DNA of 64,000 nt from a virus. Below, piece by piece: positions 1 to 9,100 of this stretch; positions within the stretch are counted from its first letter, which is position 1, and the number at the start of each line of letters is the position of its first letter. Where the stretch lies: positions 37,710 to 101,709 of IMG/VR virus record IMGVR_UViG_3300034107_000136; one strand, given 5' to 3'. The notes beneath the pieces were generated by a model. That model was given only the letters and a program-made list of their open reading frames with translations, searched no databases and was not told the origin of the DNA. The position numbers and the translations under genes were made by a program.

Positions 1-2
1 AT

Positions 3-173
3 GAAGTAAGTGAAGTAAAAGATAGTTTTGGAAAGCGCGTGGACGCTGTGGAAAAGGACACTGCTTTCCGTAAGTCTGCTGATCTTGGCGAGATCTTGCA
101 GGAACAACCAATAGTGGTTAAAAAATCACTGTGGGGCGGCAGTTTCCTCAAAAATGCCGATCTATTTAAATAA
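3..173 (+). CDS. C-terminal end of a capsid-assembly protein (partial)
   Basis: The window opens inside a reading frame that runs from base 3 to a TAA at 171-173 and gives 56 residues. The piece is charged and ends in KKSLWGGSFLKNADLFK. It lies 30 bases before the major capsid gene, the usual place of a scaffold or prohead-protease gene. The position suggests a scaffolding or maturation role; the fragment alone does not prove it. Confidence 0.6.
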   Translation, partial: EVSEVKDSFGKRVDAVEKDTAFRKSADLGEILQEQPIVVKKSLWGGSFLKNADLFK

Positions 174-203
174 AACAGGAAGAAATTCAGGAGGTGAAAC
201 ACA

Positions 204-1328
204 ATGACACAAGAAATTATTAAGAACCAGCCAAGTGATACAGGAGAATACGGTGATCCAAACCCAGGTCTATACCAAGGTCAAGGAGCATTCGCCGCAG
301 GAGGTATTGGTACTGTGGAAGACCCAAGTGCTGGTGTATTGGGAAACATCCCAAACTCCAACTATGGTGACACAACAGGCCCAAACGCAGTTAATCCAGT
401 AGGAGCACCTGGTGGTCTTTTAAACCCAGAACAAGCACGTCGATTCATCGACTATGTTTGGGATGCAACAGTTCTCGCCCAAGACGGTCGTAGAGTTACA
501 ATGCGTGCAAACACGATTGAACTTGAAAAGGTCAACGTAGGTGAGCGTGTTATCCGTTCAGCAGCACAGGCACTTGGTGAATACACCAATGCTGGAGCAA
601 CATTCACAAAGGTTGAACTTACTACAAAGAAGATTCGTCTTGACTGGGAGGTTTCAACTGAGGCACTTGAAGATAACATCGAAGGTGCAGCACTTGAAGA
701 CCATCTAGTTCGTTTGATGACAAACTCATTCGGTAACGACCTTGAGGATCTTGCCATCAACGGTACTGGAGGGATGGACCCATTCCTTGGTATCATGAAC
801 GGTTTCGTAAATCAGGCAACTGATGGAGATTCACACGAAGCAGTCGTTGATACAACAGGAGGATGGACACCTGAGGTAATGCAGGAGATCATTTATGCTC
901 TCCCACGCAAGTACCGTGCTATCAAGTCAGGACTCAAGTTCTACGCAGGTACAGATGTCTTTGCAAACATTGTAAAGAACAACGGTACACTTGCAGATGC
1001 TATCTCTGAAGCACTTATGCCAAGAGTTAGCGGAACACCAGGACGTCGTGAAGACTACCTTTCAGGTGGTGGACAGACATTTGGTGGCGCTCGTACCACT
1101 CGTGTTCTTGGCATGAATGTTCAGGAAGTTCCTTACTACCCTGCTGGTTATGTCGATTTGACATTCCCACAGAACCGTGTATGGGGTTTCCAGAGAGACA
1201 TCACTGTTAACCGTGAGTACAAGCCAAAGAAGGACACAATTGAATATACAATTTTCGTCCGTTTTGGCCTAACATGGGAAGAACTAGACGCAATTGCATA
1301 CGCAGAAGCAACACCAGTTGTTTCCTAG
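204..1328 (+). CDS. Major capsid protein, HK97-type fold
   Basis: 374 residues, starting after a strong ribosome site (AGGAGGTG, bases 190-197). The first 70 or so residues are Gly/Pro-rich and probably flexible. A core such as AGATFTKVELTTKKIRLDWEV around residues 130-150 is typical of phage major capsid proteins, as is the ending YTIFVRFGLTWEELDAIAY. It forms the icosahedral shell. A strong terminator follows at once, and the gene has the translation signals of a highly expressed virion protein. The capsid assignment is fairly sure; the fold is inferred from family resemblance. Confidence 0.85.
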   Translation: MTQEIIKNQPSDTGEYGDPNPGLYQGQGAFAAGGIGTVEDPSAGVLGNIPNSNYGDTTGPNAVNPVGAPGGLLNPEQARRFIDYVWDATVLAQDGRRVTMRANTIELEKVNVGERVIRSAAQALGEYTNAGATFTKVELTTKKIRLDWEVSTEALEDNIEGAALEDHLVRLMTNSFGNDLEDLAINGTGGMDPFLGIMNGFVNQATDGDSHEAVVDTTGGWTPEVMQEIIYALPRKYRAIKSGLKFYAGTDVFANIVKNNGTLADAISEALMPRVSGTPGRREDYLSGGGQTFGGARTTRVLGMNVQEVPYYPAGYVDLTFPQNRVWGFQRDITVNREYKPKKDTIEYTIFVRFGLTWEELDAIAYAEATPVVS

Positions 1329-1340
1329 TATCAAATATGC

Positions 1341-1381
1341 TATGCTTTGGGGAGGGACTGCGGTCCCTCCCCTTAAGCATA
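1341..1381 (+). terminator. Rho-independent terminator after the capsid gene
   Basis: A ten-base-pair stem (1349-1358 with 1363-1372, arms GGGGAGGGAC and GTCCCTCCCC) closes a TGCG loop. An outer pairing of TATGCTT (1341-1347) with AAGCATA (1375-1381) extends it. Only two T residues follow, but stability and position fit transcription termination. Confidence 0.8.
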
Positions 1382-1384
1382 TAA

Positions 1385-1393
1385 TGATATAAT
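1385..1393 (+). promoter_or_regulatory. Extended -10 promoter
   Basis: TGATATAAT, an extended -10 box (TGnTATAAT), lies just after the capsid terminator and about 22 bases before the ATG at 1416, which has its own ribosome site (AAGGAGAGG). No convincing -35 hexamer is visible. The same motif recurs before other virion genes in this window. Confidence 0.7.
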
Positions 1394-1415
1394 TAACATA
1401 AAGGAGAGGTACAGC

Positions 1416-1865
1416 ATGATGAATGAATCAGTAGACTTGGTAGAAGAAGAGTCAGATGTTGAAGAAAATGAAACTGCTGTAGAAGCAGTAGCAAAAGAAA
1501 ACCCAGTAATTCAAAACGTAAAGGTGGGAGAAGTTGTCAACTATGACAACCAAAAGGTTATTACTGGACCAGCAAAGAAGAAGACATCAAGATCTTCAAA
1601 CATACAGAAAGATACTGAAAATGTTCTTGGATCGAAGGCTGCTGACAGAGCACTTGCAAAAATCATCGTAGAAGAAAAAAAAGAACCAAAGAAAGTTTCA
1701 GAAAAGATTGCACTTTGGTCAAACAAGAATATTCGTTGGTCAGATGTTGGAGACTTAAAAAAGGGTTATAATATTGTAACAGAGGGGGCATCCGAAAAGT
1801 GGCTTTCTAGGGATGGTATCCGCAAGGCTACTCCTGAAGAAGTAGCAACTTATTTCGGTAAGTAG
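1416..1865 (+). CDS. Hypothetical head-region protein
   Basis: 149 residues with a ribosome site AAGGAGAGG. The N-terminal 45 residues are strongly acidic and the middle is lysine-rich. The C-terminal 50 residues look folded and end in RKATPEEVATYFGK. It sits between the capsid gene and the connector genes, so a capsid-associated, decoration or head-completion role is plausible. I do not recognise a named family. Confidence 0.75.
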   Translation: MMNESVDLVEEESDVEENETAVEAVAKENPVIQNVKVGEVVNYDNQKVITGPAKKKTSRSSNIQKDTENVLGSKAADRALAKIIVEEKKEPKKVSEKIALWSNKNIRWSDVGDLKKGYNIVTEGASEKWLSRDGIRKATPEEVATYFGK

Positions 1866-1868
1866 TTT

Positions 1869-2885
1869 ATGGAAATTCCAAGAACGCAACCGTTTCCACT
1901 GACTTTTACTCAGTCTGGATTTGAAGCAGATACAGAATATGTGTTGTGCATTCTTGATGATCACGCGGCAGATCTTGTAGAGATTAGAAGTCCTAGCGAT
2001 TCAGATGGAACTATCTCCATAGATCTACCTAATTATTTTTCTAGGTACGATGATGAATACCGTGGAGAAATTTATTACAATCTTTCAATGACACCAGAAA
2101 CTACAATTTTACGAGGAGATTTAGTATGGGTAGACACAATTACAGTCATGCGTCCATATGTAAATCCATTAACTATTGCTGAAACTCCAGAAGACATAGC
2201 AAATGCAATAATTTATGAAGAAATTGCAAGGGCAATCATTAATTCAATAACTGGTGGATTCATGTATAAAAGAGAGGTGGTTGAAACCGTAGGACTAGGC
2301 AACGACTACCTATCAGTTCCATTTAGACTTAATAAAATAGTTCGGGTATATGAAAACGATGTAATTGTTTATGATACAGAGCCTGCTGATGCAGAAACTT
2401 GGACAAACGTAAAGGAATATTATATTACTCCAGACAAGGCATCTATCAGCGTGGTTGTGCCCGGTACAACTGGATTTAATAGAACACAGTCAAAGCCTGT
2501 AAACATGAGAAGAGGTGCATCAGATTCCTTTACTCTATACAACACTAACGACTCACCAAACTTTGCGTATGATGTGTACGATACTAAAACATTCTCAGAT
2601 TACGGGGGTAACTCTGTAATGTTTCCATCTGGATGGGATTATGTAGTATTGGTTGAAACGGGTTGGCCTATTATTCCACAAGATATAAAGCAGGCGACTA
2701 GCCTTCTCATCAGTGACATTAAATGCAACAATCTCCCTTATGTAAATCAATACATTTCAGAATATAAGAGCGATCAATTTAACATTAAATTTAATGATCT
2801 TGCATTTAAGGATACTGGAAACAGGATTGCTGACAAAATTCTTTCTGCCTACGTTAGGCCAATCTATCGCCTTGGTGTTTTGTGA
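1869..2885 (+). CDS. Probable head-tail connector or neck protein
   Basis: 338 residues starting three bases after the previous stop; the Shine-Dalgarno signal is weak, so translation may be coupled. The N-terminal 90 residues look beta-rich. The rest contains NDYLSVPFRLNKIVRVYEND and, near the end, a helical segment (QDIKQATSLLISDIKCNNLPYV) of the kind seen in connector proteins. Position after the capsid and before head-tail joining genes supports a neck role. No exact family is recognised. Confidence 0.65.
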   Translation: MEIPRTQPFPLTFTQSGFEADTEYVLCILDDHAADLVEIRSPSDSDGTISIDLPNYFSRYDDEYRGEIYYNLSMTPETTILRGDLVWVDTITVMRPYVNPLTIAETPEDIANAIIYEEIARAIINSITGGFMYKREVVETVGLGNDYLSVPFRLNKIVRVYENDVIVYDTEPADAETWTNVKEYYITPDKASISVVVPGTTGFNRTQSKPVNMRRGASDSFTLYNTNDSPNFAYDVYDTKTFSDYGGNSVMFPSGWDYVVLVETGWPIIPQDIKQATSLLISDIKCNNLPYVNQYISEYKSDQFNIKFNDLAFKDTGNRIADKILSAYVRPIYRLGVL

Positions 2886-3358
2886 TGGCGTTATTTCCAT
2901 GCTACAACCTATTCTTTCCAATGCATTGCGATGTCTACTATTCAGTAGAGACTCAAGATGATTATGGAAAGATGGTAAAAGAATGGTTTTTTGATAGATC
3001 AGAACATTGCTCAATATATTCAATTAGCGATAGATCTAATGATGAAAACTTTACTTTTAATGCCGCCAGCAAAGACATATTCTTTAAATTAGAAACCATG
3101 CTGTATGGAAGAACTCAAACAGATTTAAGAAAATCTTCAAGTGGAGAATACTATCCAATGTCTAATATTTTAATAAAAAATATTCGTGGCTTAGAGGGAG
3201 ATGACTCATTCTTTATTGAGACTGTAGGCGGGTATTCTGGAAAATCAACAATATATGAGATAAAGGCAAATCAACCATACGTTGGACCATTTAATAAAGT
3301 AGACTACTTTAAGATACAATTAGAACGTTCAGATATTCAAGGTGAGTTGATAACATGA
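2885..3358 (+). CDS. Putative head-tail joining protein
   Basis: 157 residues from the ATG at 2885, which overlaps the previous stop codon by one base (TGATG). A GTG at 2882 would add one residue. The protein is rich in aromatic and polar residues and probably beta-barrel-like. In siphovirus gene order this slot, two or three genes after the capsid, usually encodes a head closure or adaptor protein. The role is inferred from order only. Confidence 0.65.
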   Translation: MALFPCYNLFFPMHCDVYYSVETQDDYGKMVKEWFFDRSEHCSIYSISDRSNDENFTFNAASKDIFFKLETMLYGRTQTDLRKSSSGEYYPMSNILIKNIRGLEGDDSFFIETVGGYSGKSTIYEIKANQPYVGPFNKVDYFKIQLERSDIQGELIT

Positions 3359-4026
3359 TAGACATTAAGGTTGATGCAATGCAACTAAACAAAACTTTAA
3401 AGAATGTTGTGGATTACTCTGAAGGATTTCTTAAAGGTATAAACATGAAATCAATAGAGTTTAATAATGAGGTTGCTAACTTTACACATGCTGCACTAAA
3501 TAAATATATTGATTCTCAAGCAAGAATGAATCCACTTAGGCTTCACCATGTGTATGAGTGGGGCAAGGCTGGTAATCAAGCATCAAGACTTTTTGAGTTT
3601 GATACAAGAGTCTTAGGAAAAACTATATCATTTACTGGAAAGTTTCTTCCATCAAGATCTGTAAGTGATACGTCAAGTGAACCGTTTGTCAACAAGGCAA
3701 ATATTATGGAAAACGACATTCAAATAGTAATAGAGCCAAAGAATAGCGACGTGTTAGTATTTGAAAACAATGGAGAAACAGTTTTTACCACAAATGCAAT
3801 TTATATAGATCATCCTGGTGGAAATGAAGTTGCTGGAAGTTTTGGAGAAACAGTGAGTAATTTTTTTGACAATTACTTTACCAATGGATTGTTAAAGCCA
3901 TTAATAAATAAACTATCAACAGCAAGTGAGTTTGCTGCATCATTTTCCTCTGGTGCAAAAAGCGGTAGCAATGTGGGCATTCGTGCAGGAAAAGAATATT
4001 TAAATCTTAAGGGGATAGTTGAATGA
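3355..4026 (+). CDS. Putative tail-completion/neck protein
   Basis: 223 residues; the start overlaps the previous stop as ATGA, so translation is probably coupled. It begins MIDIKVDAMQLNKTLKNVVDY, as in HK97 gp10-like minor tail or neck proteins that start with a short strand and helix. The C-terminal third is Ser/Gly-rich. Gene order supports a head-tail junction role; the family call is tentative. Confidence 0.6.
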   Translation: MIDIKVDAMQLNKTLKNVVDYSEGFLKGINMKSIEFNNEVANFTHAALNKYIDSQARMNPLRLHHVYEWGKAGNQASRLFEFDTRVLGKTISFTGKFLPSRSVSDTSSEPFVNKANIMENDIQIVIEPKNSDVLVFENNGETVFTTNAIYIDHPGGNEVAGSFGETVSNFFDNYFTNGLLKPLINKLSTASEFAASFSSGAKSGSNVGIRAGKEYLNLKGIVE

Positions 4027-4526
4027 GCCTAACAGATCTAACCTTGCCAGTGCTTGCAGTAAACGGATATCTATGGGATACCATGAAAGACATTGAGCCA
4101 AGTTTTGCGGCAAGGTATGGATCTACCCTACCATTCTTCCCACTTAGCGATTCAGCAACGGGAGCAAGTTGGGAAAACAAACCTTACATTATCTATGACA
4201 GAATGATGAGAACTACGGGAAGTTCATTTTATCCAATAAAGAAGGATCATATACTTTATGCGGTAAAAGCAACAGACATTGAATCATTGCAGTGGGGACT
4301 TGCAATTGAATACATTCTTGATAGAATGGATGATGCTGCTCAAGATATCAATGAGTGGAATAGACAAAAGAATAATAAATATAAGGTATACTTTCATAGT
4401 TTGAGAGTGTTTCAATCGGAATCCTCTACAAATAGAAACTTCAGTACGAGGCCGTACTATATTACTGAATTCATCGTTCAGTCTGAATATCACTTTACTG
4501 AGTCATTAGAATCATTTTTGACATAA
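4023..4526 (+). CDS. Putative tail terminator protein
   Basis: 167 residues with an ATGA overlap with the preceding gene. Segments such as PYIIYDRMMRTTGSSFYPIKKDHILYAVKAT and the ending YYITEFIVQSEYHF resemble the mixed alpha/beta layout of phage tail terminator proteins, which cap the tail tube and join it to the head. It directly precedes the tail tube gene, the usual place of a terminator gene. Assigned by position and general character. Confidence 0.6.
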   Translation: MSLTDLTLPVLAVNGYLWDTMKDIEPSFAARYGSTLPFFPLSDSATGASWENKPYIIYDRMMRTTGSSFYPIKKDHILYAVKATDIESLQWGLAIEYILDRMDDAAQDINEWNRQKNNKYKVYFHSLRVFQSESSTNRNFSTRPYYITEFIVQSEYHFTESLESFLT

Positions 4527-4535
4527 AAAAGCAGG

Positions 4536-4541
4536 TATAAT
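4536..4541 (+). promoter_or_regulatory. -10 box before the tail tube gene
   Basis: TATAAT in the 70-base gap before the tail tube gene. A TTGACA at 4518-4523 is only 12 bases upstream, too close to act with it as a -35 box. This would be a -10-only late promoter giving a leader of about 50 bases with ribosome site AGAGGTGA. Confidence 0.5.
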
Positions 4542-4596
4542 AGTACCGAGGGAACAACCGCAACAAAAAATAAAAGGAAAATAGAGGTGAAGTAAA

Positions 4597-5271
4597 ATGG
4601 CTTATAGTCGTGGTGATTCAAAGCAGATTATCATTGGTGCAGCAGCACTATTTGTATCAAAGACTGCTCAATTTGATCCAACAAATACCAGCCCAGTTCT
4701 ACCAGATTTCGTGGCAGGTACAGCATACCGTGAAACACTTACAACTGCTTCAACAGTAGTTCGTAACGTCGGTTACACAATGAACGGTTTAGAAATTCAA
4801 TTTCAGCCAGATTTTGGTGAGGTTCAAGTAGATCAAATTCTTGACGTTGCAAAGTTGTACAAGCAAGGAATGCAGGTTAACCTTAACACAGCATTTGCAG
4901 AAGCAACTCTTGAGAACCTTCTCGTAGCAATTGCTGCTAGCGATAATGACCTTGCAAAAGATGTCAAGATGGACAACCCACTTGAAATAGGAACAGTTAA
5001 CTTTGCAGATGTCATGGAAATTAAATCAGGCGAACTTGGCGAATGCCCAGTAGAGCGTGGACTTATTGCAATTGGACCTGGAACAGGAGACTGTGCTGCT
5101 GGTTCAACAATCGAAAGAATTTATGTTGCTTACCGTGCCCTCTCAATTGAGAGTGTTACAGTATCCGCAAAGCGTGATGCCCCTTCAATGTTTGAAGTTT
5201 CATTCCGTTTGCTCCCAGCAAACAACGGTTCATACGGAAAGATCGTTGACCGTCTCGTCCCATCTTCATGA
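4597..5271 (+). CDS. Major tail protein (tail tube subunit)
   Basis: 224 residues after a good ribosome site (AGAGGTGAAG). Hydrophobic and small residues alternate with Thr/Val-rich strands. It has its own promoter and terminator and lies immediately before the tail-assembly chaperone pair, which is the near-universal place of the tail tube gene in siphoviruses. The protein would polymerise around the tape measure to form the tail tube. Assigned from context, size and composition. Confidence 0.75.
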   Translation: MAYSRGDSKQIIIGAAALFVSKTAQFDPTNTSPVLPDFVAGTAYRETLTTASTVVRNVGYTMNGLEIQFQPDFGEVQVDQILDVAKLYKQGMQVNLNTAFAEATLENLLVAIAASDNDLAKDVKMDNPLEIGTVNFADVMEIKSGELGECPVERGLIAIGPGTGDCAAGSTIERIYVAYRALSIESVTVSAKRDAPSMFEVSFRLLPANNGSYGKIVDRLVPSS

Positions 5272-5296
5272 TGTGACTATAATTTAATAGGCATTG

Positions 5297-5318
5297 GCCC
5301 CGCTTCGGCGGGGCTTTT
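5297..5318 (+). terminator. Rho-independent terminator after the tail tube gene
   Basis: A perfect seven-base-pair GC stem GCCCCGC (5297-5303) and GCGGGGC (5308-5314) with a TTCG tetraloop, followed by TTTT. This is a textbook intrinsic terminator. Confidence 0.93.
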
Positions 5319-5326
5319 GTCATGCG

Positions 5327-5335
5327 TGATATAAT
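5327..5335 (+). promoter_or_regulatory. Extended -10 promoter for the chaperone genes
   Basis: TGATATAAT immediately after the tail tube terminator, giving a leader of about 25 bases with ribosome site AGAAAGG before the ATG at 5368. It restarts transcription for the chaperone and tape measure genes. Confidence 0.7.
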
Positions 5336-5367
5336 TTACACACAAACCTTAGAAAGGGTAAAAATAA

Positions 5368-5709
5368 ATGGCTACTACAGTTTTTGAAAAGACAGATCTT
5401 GTACTTATGGATGGCACAAAAATATCTATGCGTCCATTAAAGATTTCACTCCTTCGTAAGTTCATGAAGAAGTTCGATACCGTTGTTGAGGTTGCCTCAA
5501 GTAACGTTGATTCAATGGATGTACTTATTGATTGTGCATTGATTGCAATGGAGCAGTACGCCCCAGATCTTTCAACAGATCGTGAGAAGTTTGAAGATGT
5601 TGCTGACATTAAGATGGTTTACAAGATCATTGAAGTTGCTTCTGGTATCAAGTTGGACGCAGAGGGAAACGATCAGGCGATGGCGGCGGCACTACTTGGT
5701 CAGAACTAG
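5368..5709 (+). CDS. Tail assembly chaperone, short (zero-frame) form
   Basis: 113 residues, the counterpart of lambda gpG. It lies between the tail tube and tape measure genes. In the classical system most ribosomes make this form while a minority shift frame to make a longer gpGT-like product; both help the tape measure and tail tube assemble. The helical sequence MRPLKISLLRKFMKKFDTVVEV and ending ALLGQN suit this role. The frameshift site lies near the end of this gene at 5664-5670. Confidence 0.85.
   Translation: MATTVFEKTDLVLMDGTKISMRPLKISLLRKFMKKFDTVVEVASSNVDSMDVLIDCALIAMEQYAPDLSTDREKFEDVADIKMVYKIIEVASGIKLDAEGNDQAMAAALLGQN
5664..5670 (+). promoter_or_regulatory. Programmed -1 frameshift slippery site (GGGAAAC)
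   Basis: The heptamer G GGA AAC is in the correct phase (codons GGA 5665-5667, AAC 5668-5670). The -1 frame then stays open to 6071. XXXYYYZ heptamers of this type, including lambda's GGGAAAG, drive the tail chaperone shift in many phages. Confidence 0.88.
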
Positions 5710-6071
5710 ACCTCGCTGTCCTTGAATCAGAAATATTTCTTTTAGGTAATTGGAAGGATTATGAAGAATTAGAAGATAATCTTTCTATGCCAGAATTAAC
5801 GGCAACCCTAACAGCAATAAGAGAAAGAGAAAACAATCACAATAAATTCTTAGCAGCAATTCAAGGAATTGACCTTGATGGAGAATCTCAAGAAACCAAA
5901 GGGCAGAAAGAATGGGAAGACCTTAAAGCAAGGGTATTTAGCGGTGGAACTGCAAAAGATTCAAATGATATAACATCCCTTCAAGGGATAAATGCTTCAC
6001 AGGCTGGTTTTGGTATTGGCGCTGGTCTTTCTTACAACAATGTTGGAGATGGATCGGGTAGTTGGGCATGA
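5670..6071 (+). CDS. Tail assembly chaperone, frameshift extension (T domain)
   Basis: This is the -1 frame continuation of the gene at 5368. The full product would be join(5368..5670, 5670..6071), 234 residues. After the slip the frame reads RSGDGGGTTWSELDLAVLESEIFLLGNW, a flexible linker and then an acidic helical domain. An ATG at 5787 exists but lacks a ribosome site and would cut the domain. As in lambda gpT, the extension is expected to contact tail tube subunits or the tape measure. Confidence 0.82.
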   Translation, partial: RSGDGGGTTWSELDLAVLESEIFLLGNWKDYEELEDNLSMPELTATLTAIRERENNHNKFLAAIQGIDLDGESQETKGQKEWEDLKARVFSGGTAKDSNDITSLQGINASQAGFGIGAGLSYNNVGDGSGSWA

Positions 6072-6078
6072 GGAAAAA

Positions 6079-6087
6079 TGATATAAT
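6079..6087 (+). promoter_or_regulatory. Extended -10 promoter before the tape measure gene
   Basis: TGATATAAT just after the chaperone stop, 20 bases before the ATG at 6107, with ribosome site AAGGTGA between them. No -35 box is evident. Confidence 0.65.
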
Positions 6088-6106
6088 CTATTAAGGTGAA
6101 AACATA

Positions 6107-9100
6107 ATGGCAGATGTAAATGCAATCATTAATATAGACATTAACTCGTCTTCTGCATTGGTAAATCTTAAAAGACTTGAATCGCAGATAGATCAGTTTA
6201 ATCGGTCTGTATCAACAAGCAATGCAACGGCTGCTGCATCACAACAAAGTTTAAATAGAGCACTTCTTGATGGCATAAATAACACTGGATTATTTACTTC
6301 AAAGATTATTCCAGTTGAATCATCAATGAAAAGATTTTCAAGATCTTTAGATGAGGGTCGTTTATCTCTTGGAGAGTATACAAGATACGCTGGATCTCAA
6401 TTACCTGGATTAAGCAAGGTGTTTAGAAAAGAATTTGACTCCATTGAACAAGTTGCCACATCTAGAGTTAAATCAATGCAGACTCAATATCTTGCCCTTG
6501 GTAAAACGGTAGATGGAGTTACAAGAGCAATCTCTTCAACTCCAACTGGATTAGCAAAAGGTATGGCTACAGACTTAGCCATGACTCAACAACGACAACA
6601 AATATTCAATAAATTACTTGATGATGGTTCTACTAAGTTGTTGAACTGGGGTAAAAATACTCAATGGGCTGGTCGTCAGTTGATGGTTGGCTTTAGCCTT
6701 CCCCTTGCTGCATTTGGCGCTGCCGCTGCCAAAACATTCATGGAAATTGACAAAGCAACTATTTCACTTAAAAGAGTTTATGGAGACTTAAGCACAACAA
6801 AAGAAGAGTTAGATTCAAATGTTGAGGCAGTAAAAGGTCTTGGAAAAGAATATACTAAATACGGTATAACACTAGCAGAAACAATATCCTTGTCTGGACG
6901 TGCGGCAGCCACTGGTGCAACAAATGAAAAACTTATGGCTGCAACTGAACAGACACTAAGATTTGCAACACTTGGTCAAATGGACTACAATCAAGCACTT
7001 GATACAACAATTTCTCTTCAAACTGCATTTGCAATTTCCAATGAAGATCTTGGGAAAACTGTAGATTACCTTAACGCTGTAGAAAACCAAACAATTCTTA
7101 CAATGGAAGACATGTCTGTTGCTATTCCAAGAGTTGCCACGGTAGTCAAGGGACTTGGGGGTAGTGTACAAGATTTAGCAGTAATGATGACAGCAATGCG
7201 TGAAGGTGGAGTAAGCGCAGAGAATGCTGCAAACGGTTTGAAGTCAGGTCTTGCATCTTTGATTAATCCAACAAAGAGGGCATCTGAAAGTTTGGCTGAT
7301 ATGGGTGTCAATCTCAAAGGCATCATTAATCAAAATAAGGGTGACCTTATGGGTATCGTTACTGAATTTGGAACGGCAATAAATAAACTAGATGAATTTA
7401 GTCGTCAACAGGTTCTTGAGCAGGTATTCGGTAAATTTCAGTATGCAAGAATGAGCGCATTATTTACTAATATTACAAAAGATGCTGGACAAGCAGCAAG
7501 AGCAATGGATCTTGCTGGAATGTCAGCAGAAGATCTTGCAAAGATTTCTGAAAAAGAACTTGGACAGATATCAGAATCAACATCTGTAAAGTTTCAAGCA
7601 TCAATGGAAAAACTTAAAATTTCCATCGCACCTATTGGAGAGGCATTCTTAAAAGGAATCACTCCAGTAGTCGATATGGTTTCAAAAATTGCTGATGCAT
7701 TTAATAATCTTCCAGATGGGGTAAAAAATGCAATAGCAGTTCTTACGGGCGTGGTTGCAGGAATAGGCCCAGTACTCCTTATGACCATTGGTTTGTTAGG
7801 TAACGGTATAGCAAACATAACAAAATTTGTTCAATTTATTAGAAAAAGTTTGGCTGGCATCAAGGGTGATGCATCAGCATTCACTTATTTAGCACAAGGA
7901 GAACTTGAAGCAGTAACAGCAAGCAAGGCGCTTGAAGGTAGTGCTGTTAATCTTACAGATAAATTACTTCTTCAAAGGGGAGCAGTAGTTGGTCTTACAG
8001 CAGAATACGAAAGATTTGCTCGTGCCGCAGGAATTGCTAGAGCAGAAATGGGACTAGTAAGTGGAGCGCCCATGCCCAGTGGTGGAGGTAGGCAAGCAAT
8101 ACCAGTACCAAGAATACGCAAAAATACAGGTGGAACAATTCCAGGTGTTGGAAGCACAGACACAGTTCCTGCAATGCTTACGCCTGGTGAATTTGTAATT
8201 AACAAAAAAGCAACTGCTCAAAACCTTCCACTGCTTCATGCAATAAATGATGGAAAAGGAATGGGAGGATTTAATAAGGGTGGGCAGATTCCTGGGGTAC
8301 AGTATTTTGCAATGGCAGGAAAAGTTCTTCCAAAACCCAAAAATGTAACTGTTCCTAAAGGTACGCAATCACCACAAATGACACATACAACACCAAAACC
8401 TATTTTATCAACAATTGGCACAGCAATGCCACAAAGAATTCTTGGTTCAGCAAGAGGAAGAGTTGCTCAGAGATTGGCTAATGCTGGAATTCCAGTTGAG
8501 TTATTAACTGATGCATGGATAAGAAGTCCATTTAATCAAAAACTTAAATCTAAAGTGCAAGGCTCAACAATAACTGATTGGGTAGAAGATTTAAAAGATA
8601 GTCAACTTGGTCCAGCGTACAGAAGAGCAGAAATAAGAGCGAGTGATTTAAGAGAAGAACTAAGAGGTAGTTTTCTTTCTGAAAACACTTATACTCAAGA
8701 GGATTTTGGAAATATAATAGAAGATGCTGCTAAAAGAATAAAACCAAGTTTTAGTCCAGCAATAGATTCTGCATATTTACCAAAACCAGAAGTTTTAAGA
8801 GAATATTCAGAGCAACTTGAGAGTGCTGGATTTTATTTACAAAAAAATGAAGCCAACGGTAAGAATTACATTGTAGATAGCACAGAAGTAGAAAAAAGAC
8901 AAATGGCTTCTTCCTCATACCCTTTAACAAGAAATAAAGGTGGTTTAATTCCTGGTGGAGAAGTAACACAAAGTAGACCATTCTATGGAGTGTTCAATGC
9001 AAAAACAATTGATATGTTTAAGAATTGGATAGGAACTCATTCTGAAGCAATTCCTGCACTTAGACAAACGATATTAAAAGATCCTAAAATGAAGTCAATG

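Noticed and set aside
4518-4541. TTGACA plus TATAAT as a full promoter
   Set aside because: The spacer is only 12 bases, too short for a sigma70 promoter; only the -10 box was kept.
5057-5287. Second plus-strand frame inside the tail tube gene
   Set aside because: No ribosome site, unlikely composition, fully inside a well supported virion gene.
5787-6071. A separate 94-residue gene starting at ATG 5787
   Set aside because: It has no ribosome site, and the frame is open far upstream to the GGGAAAC site, so it is the frameshift extension of the chaperone.
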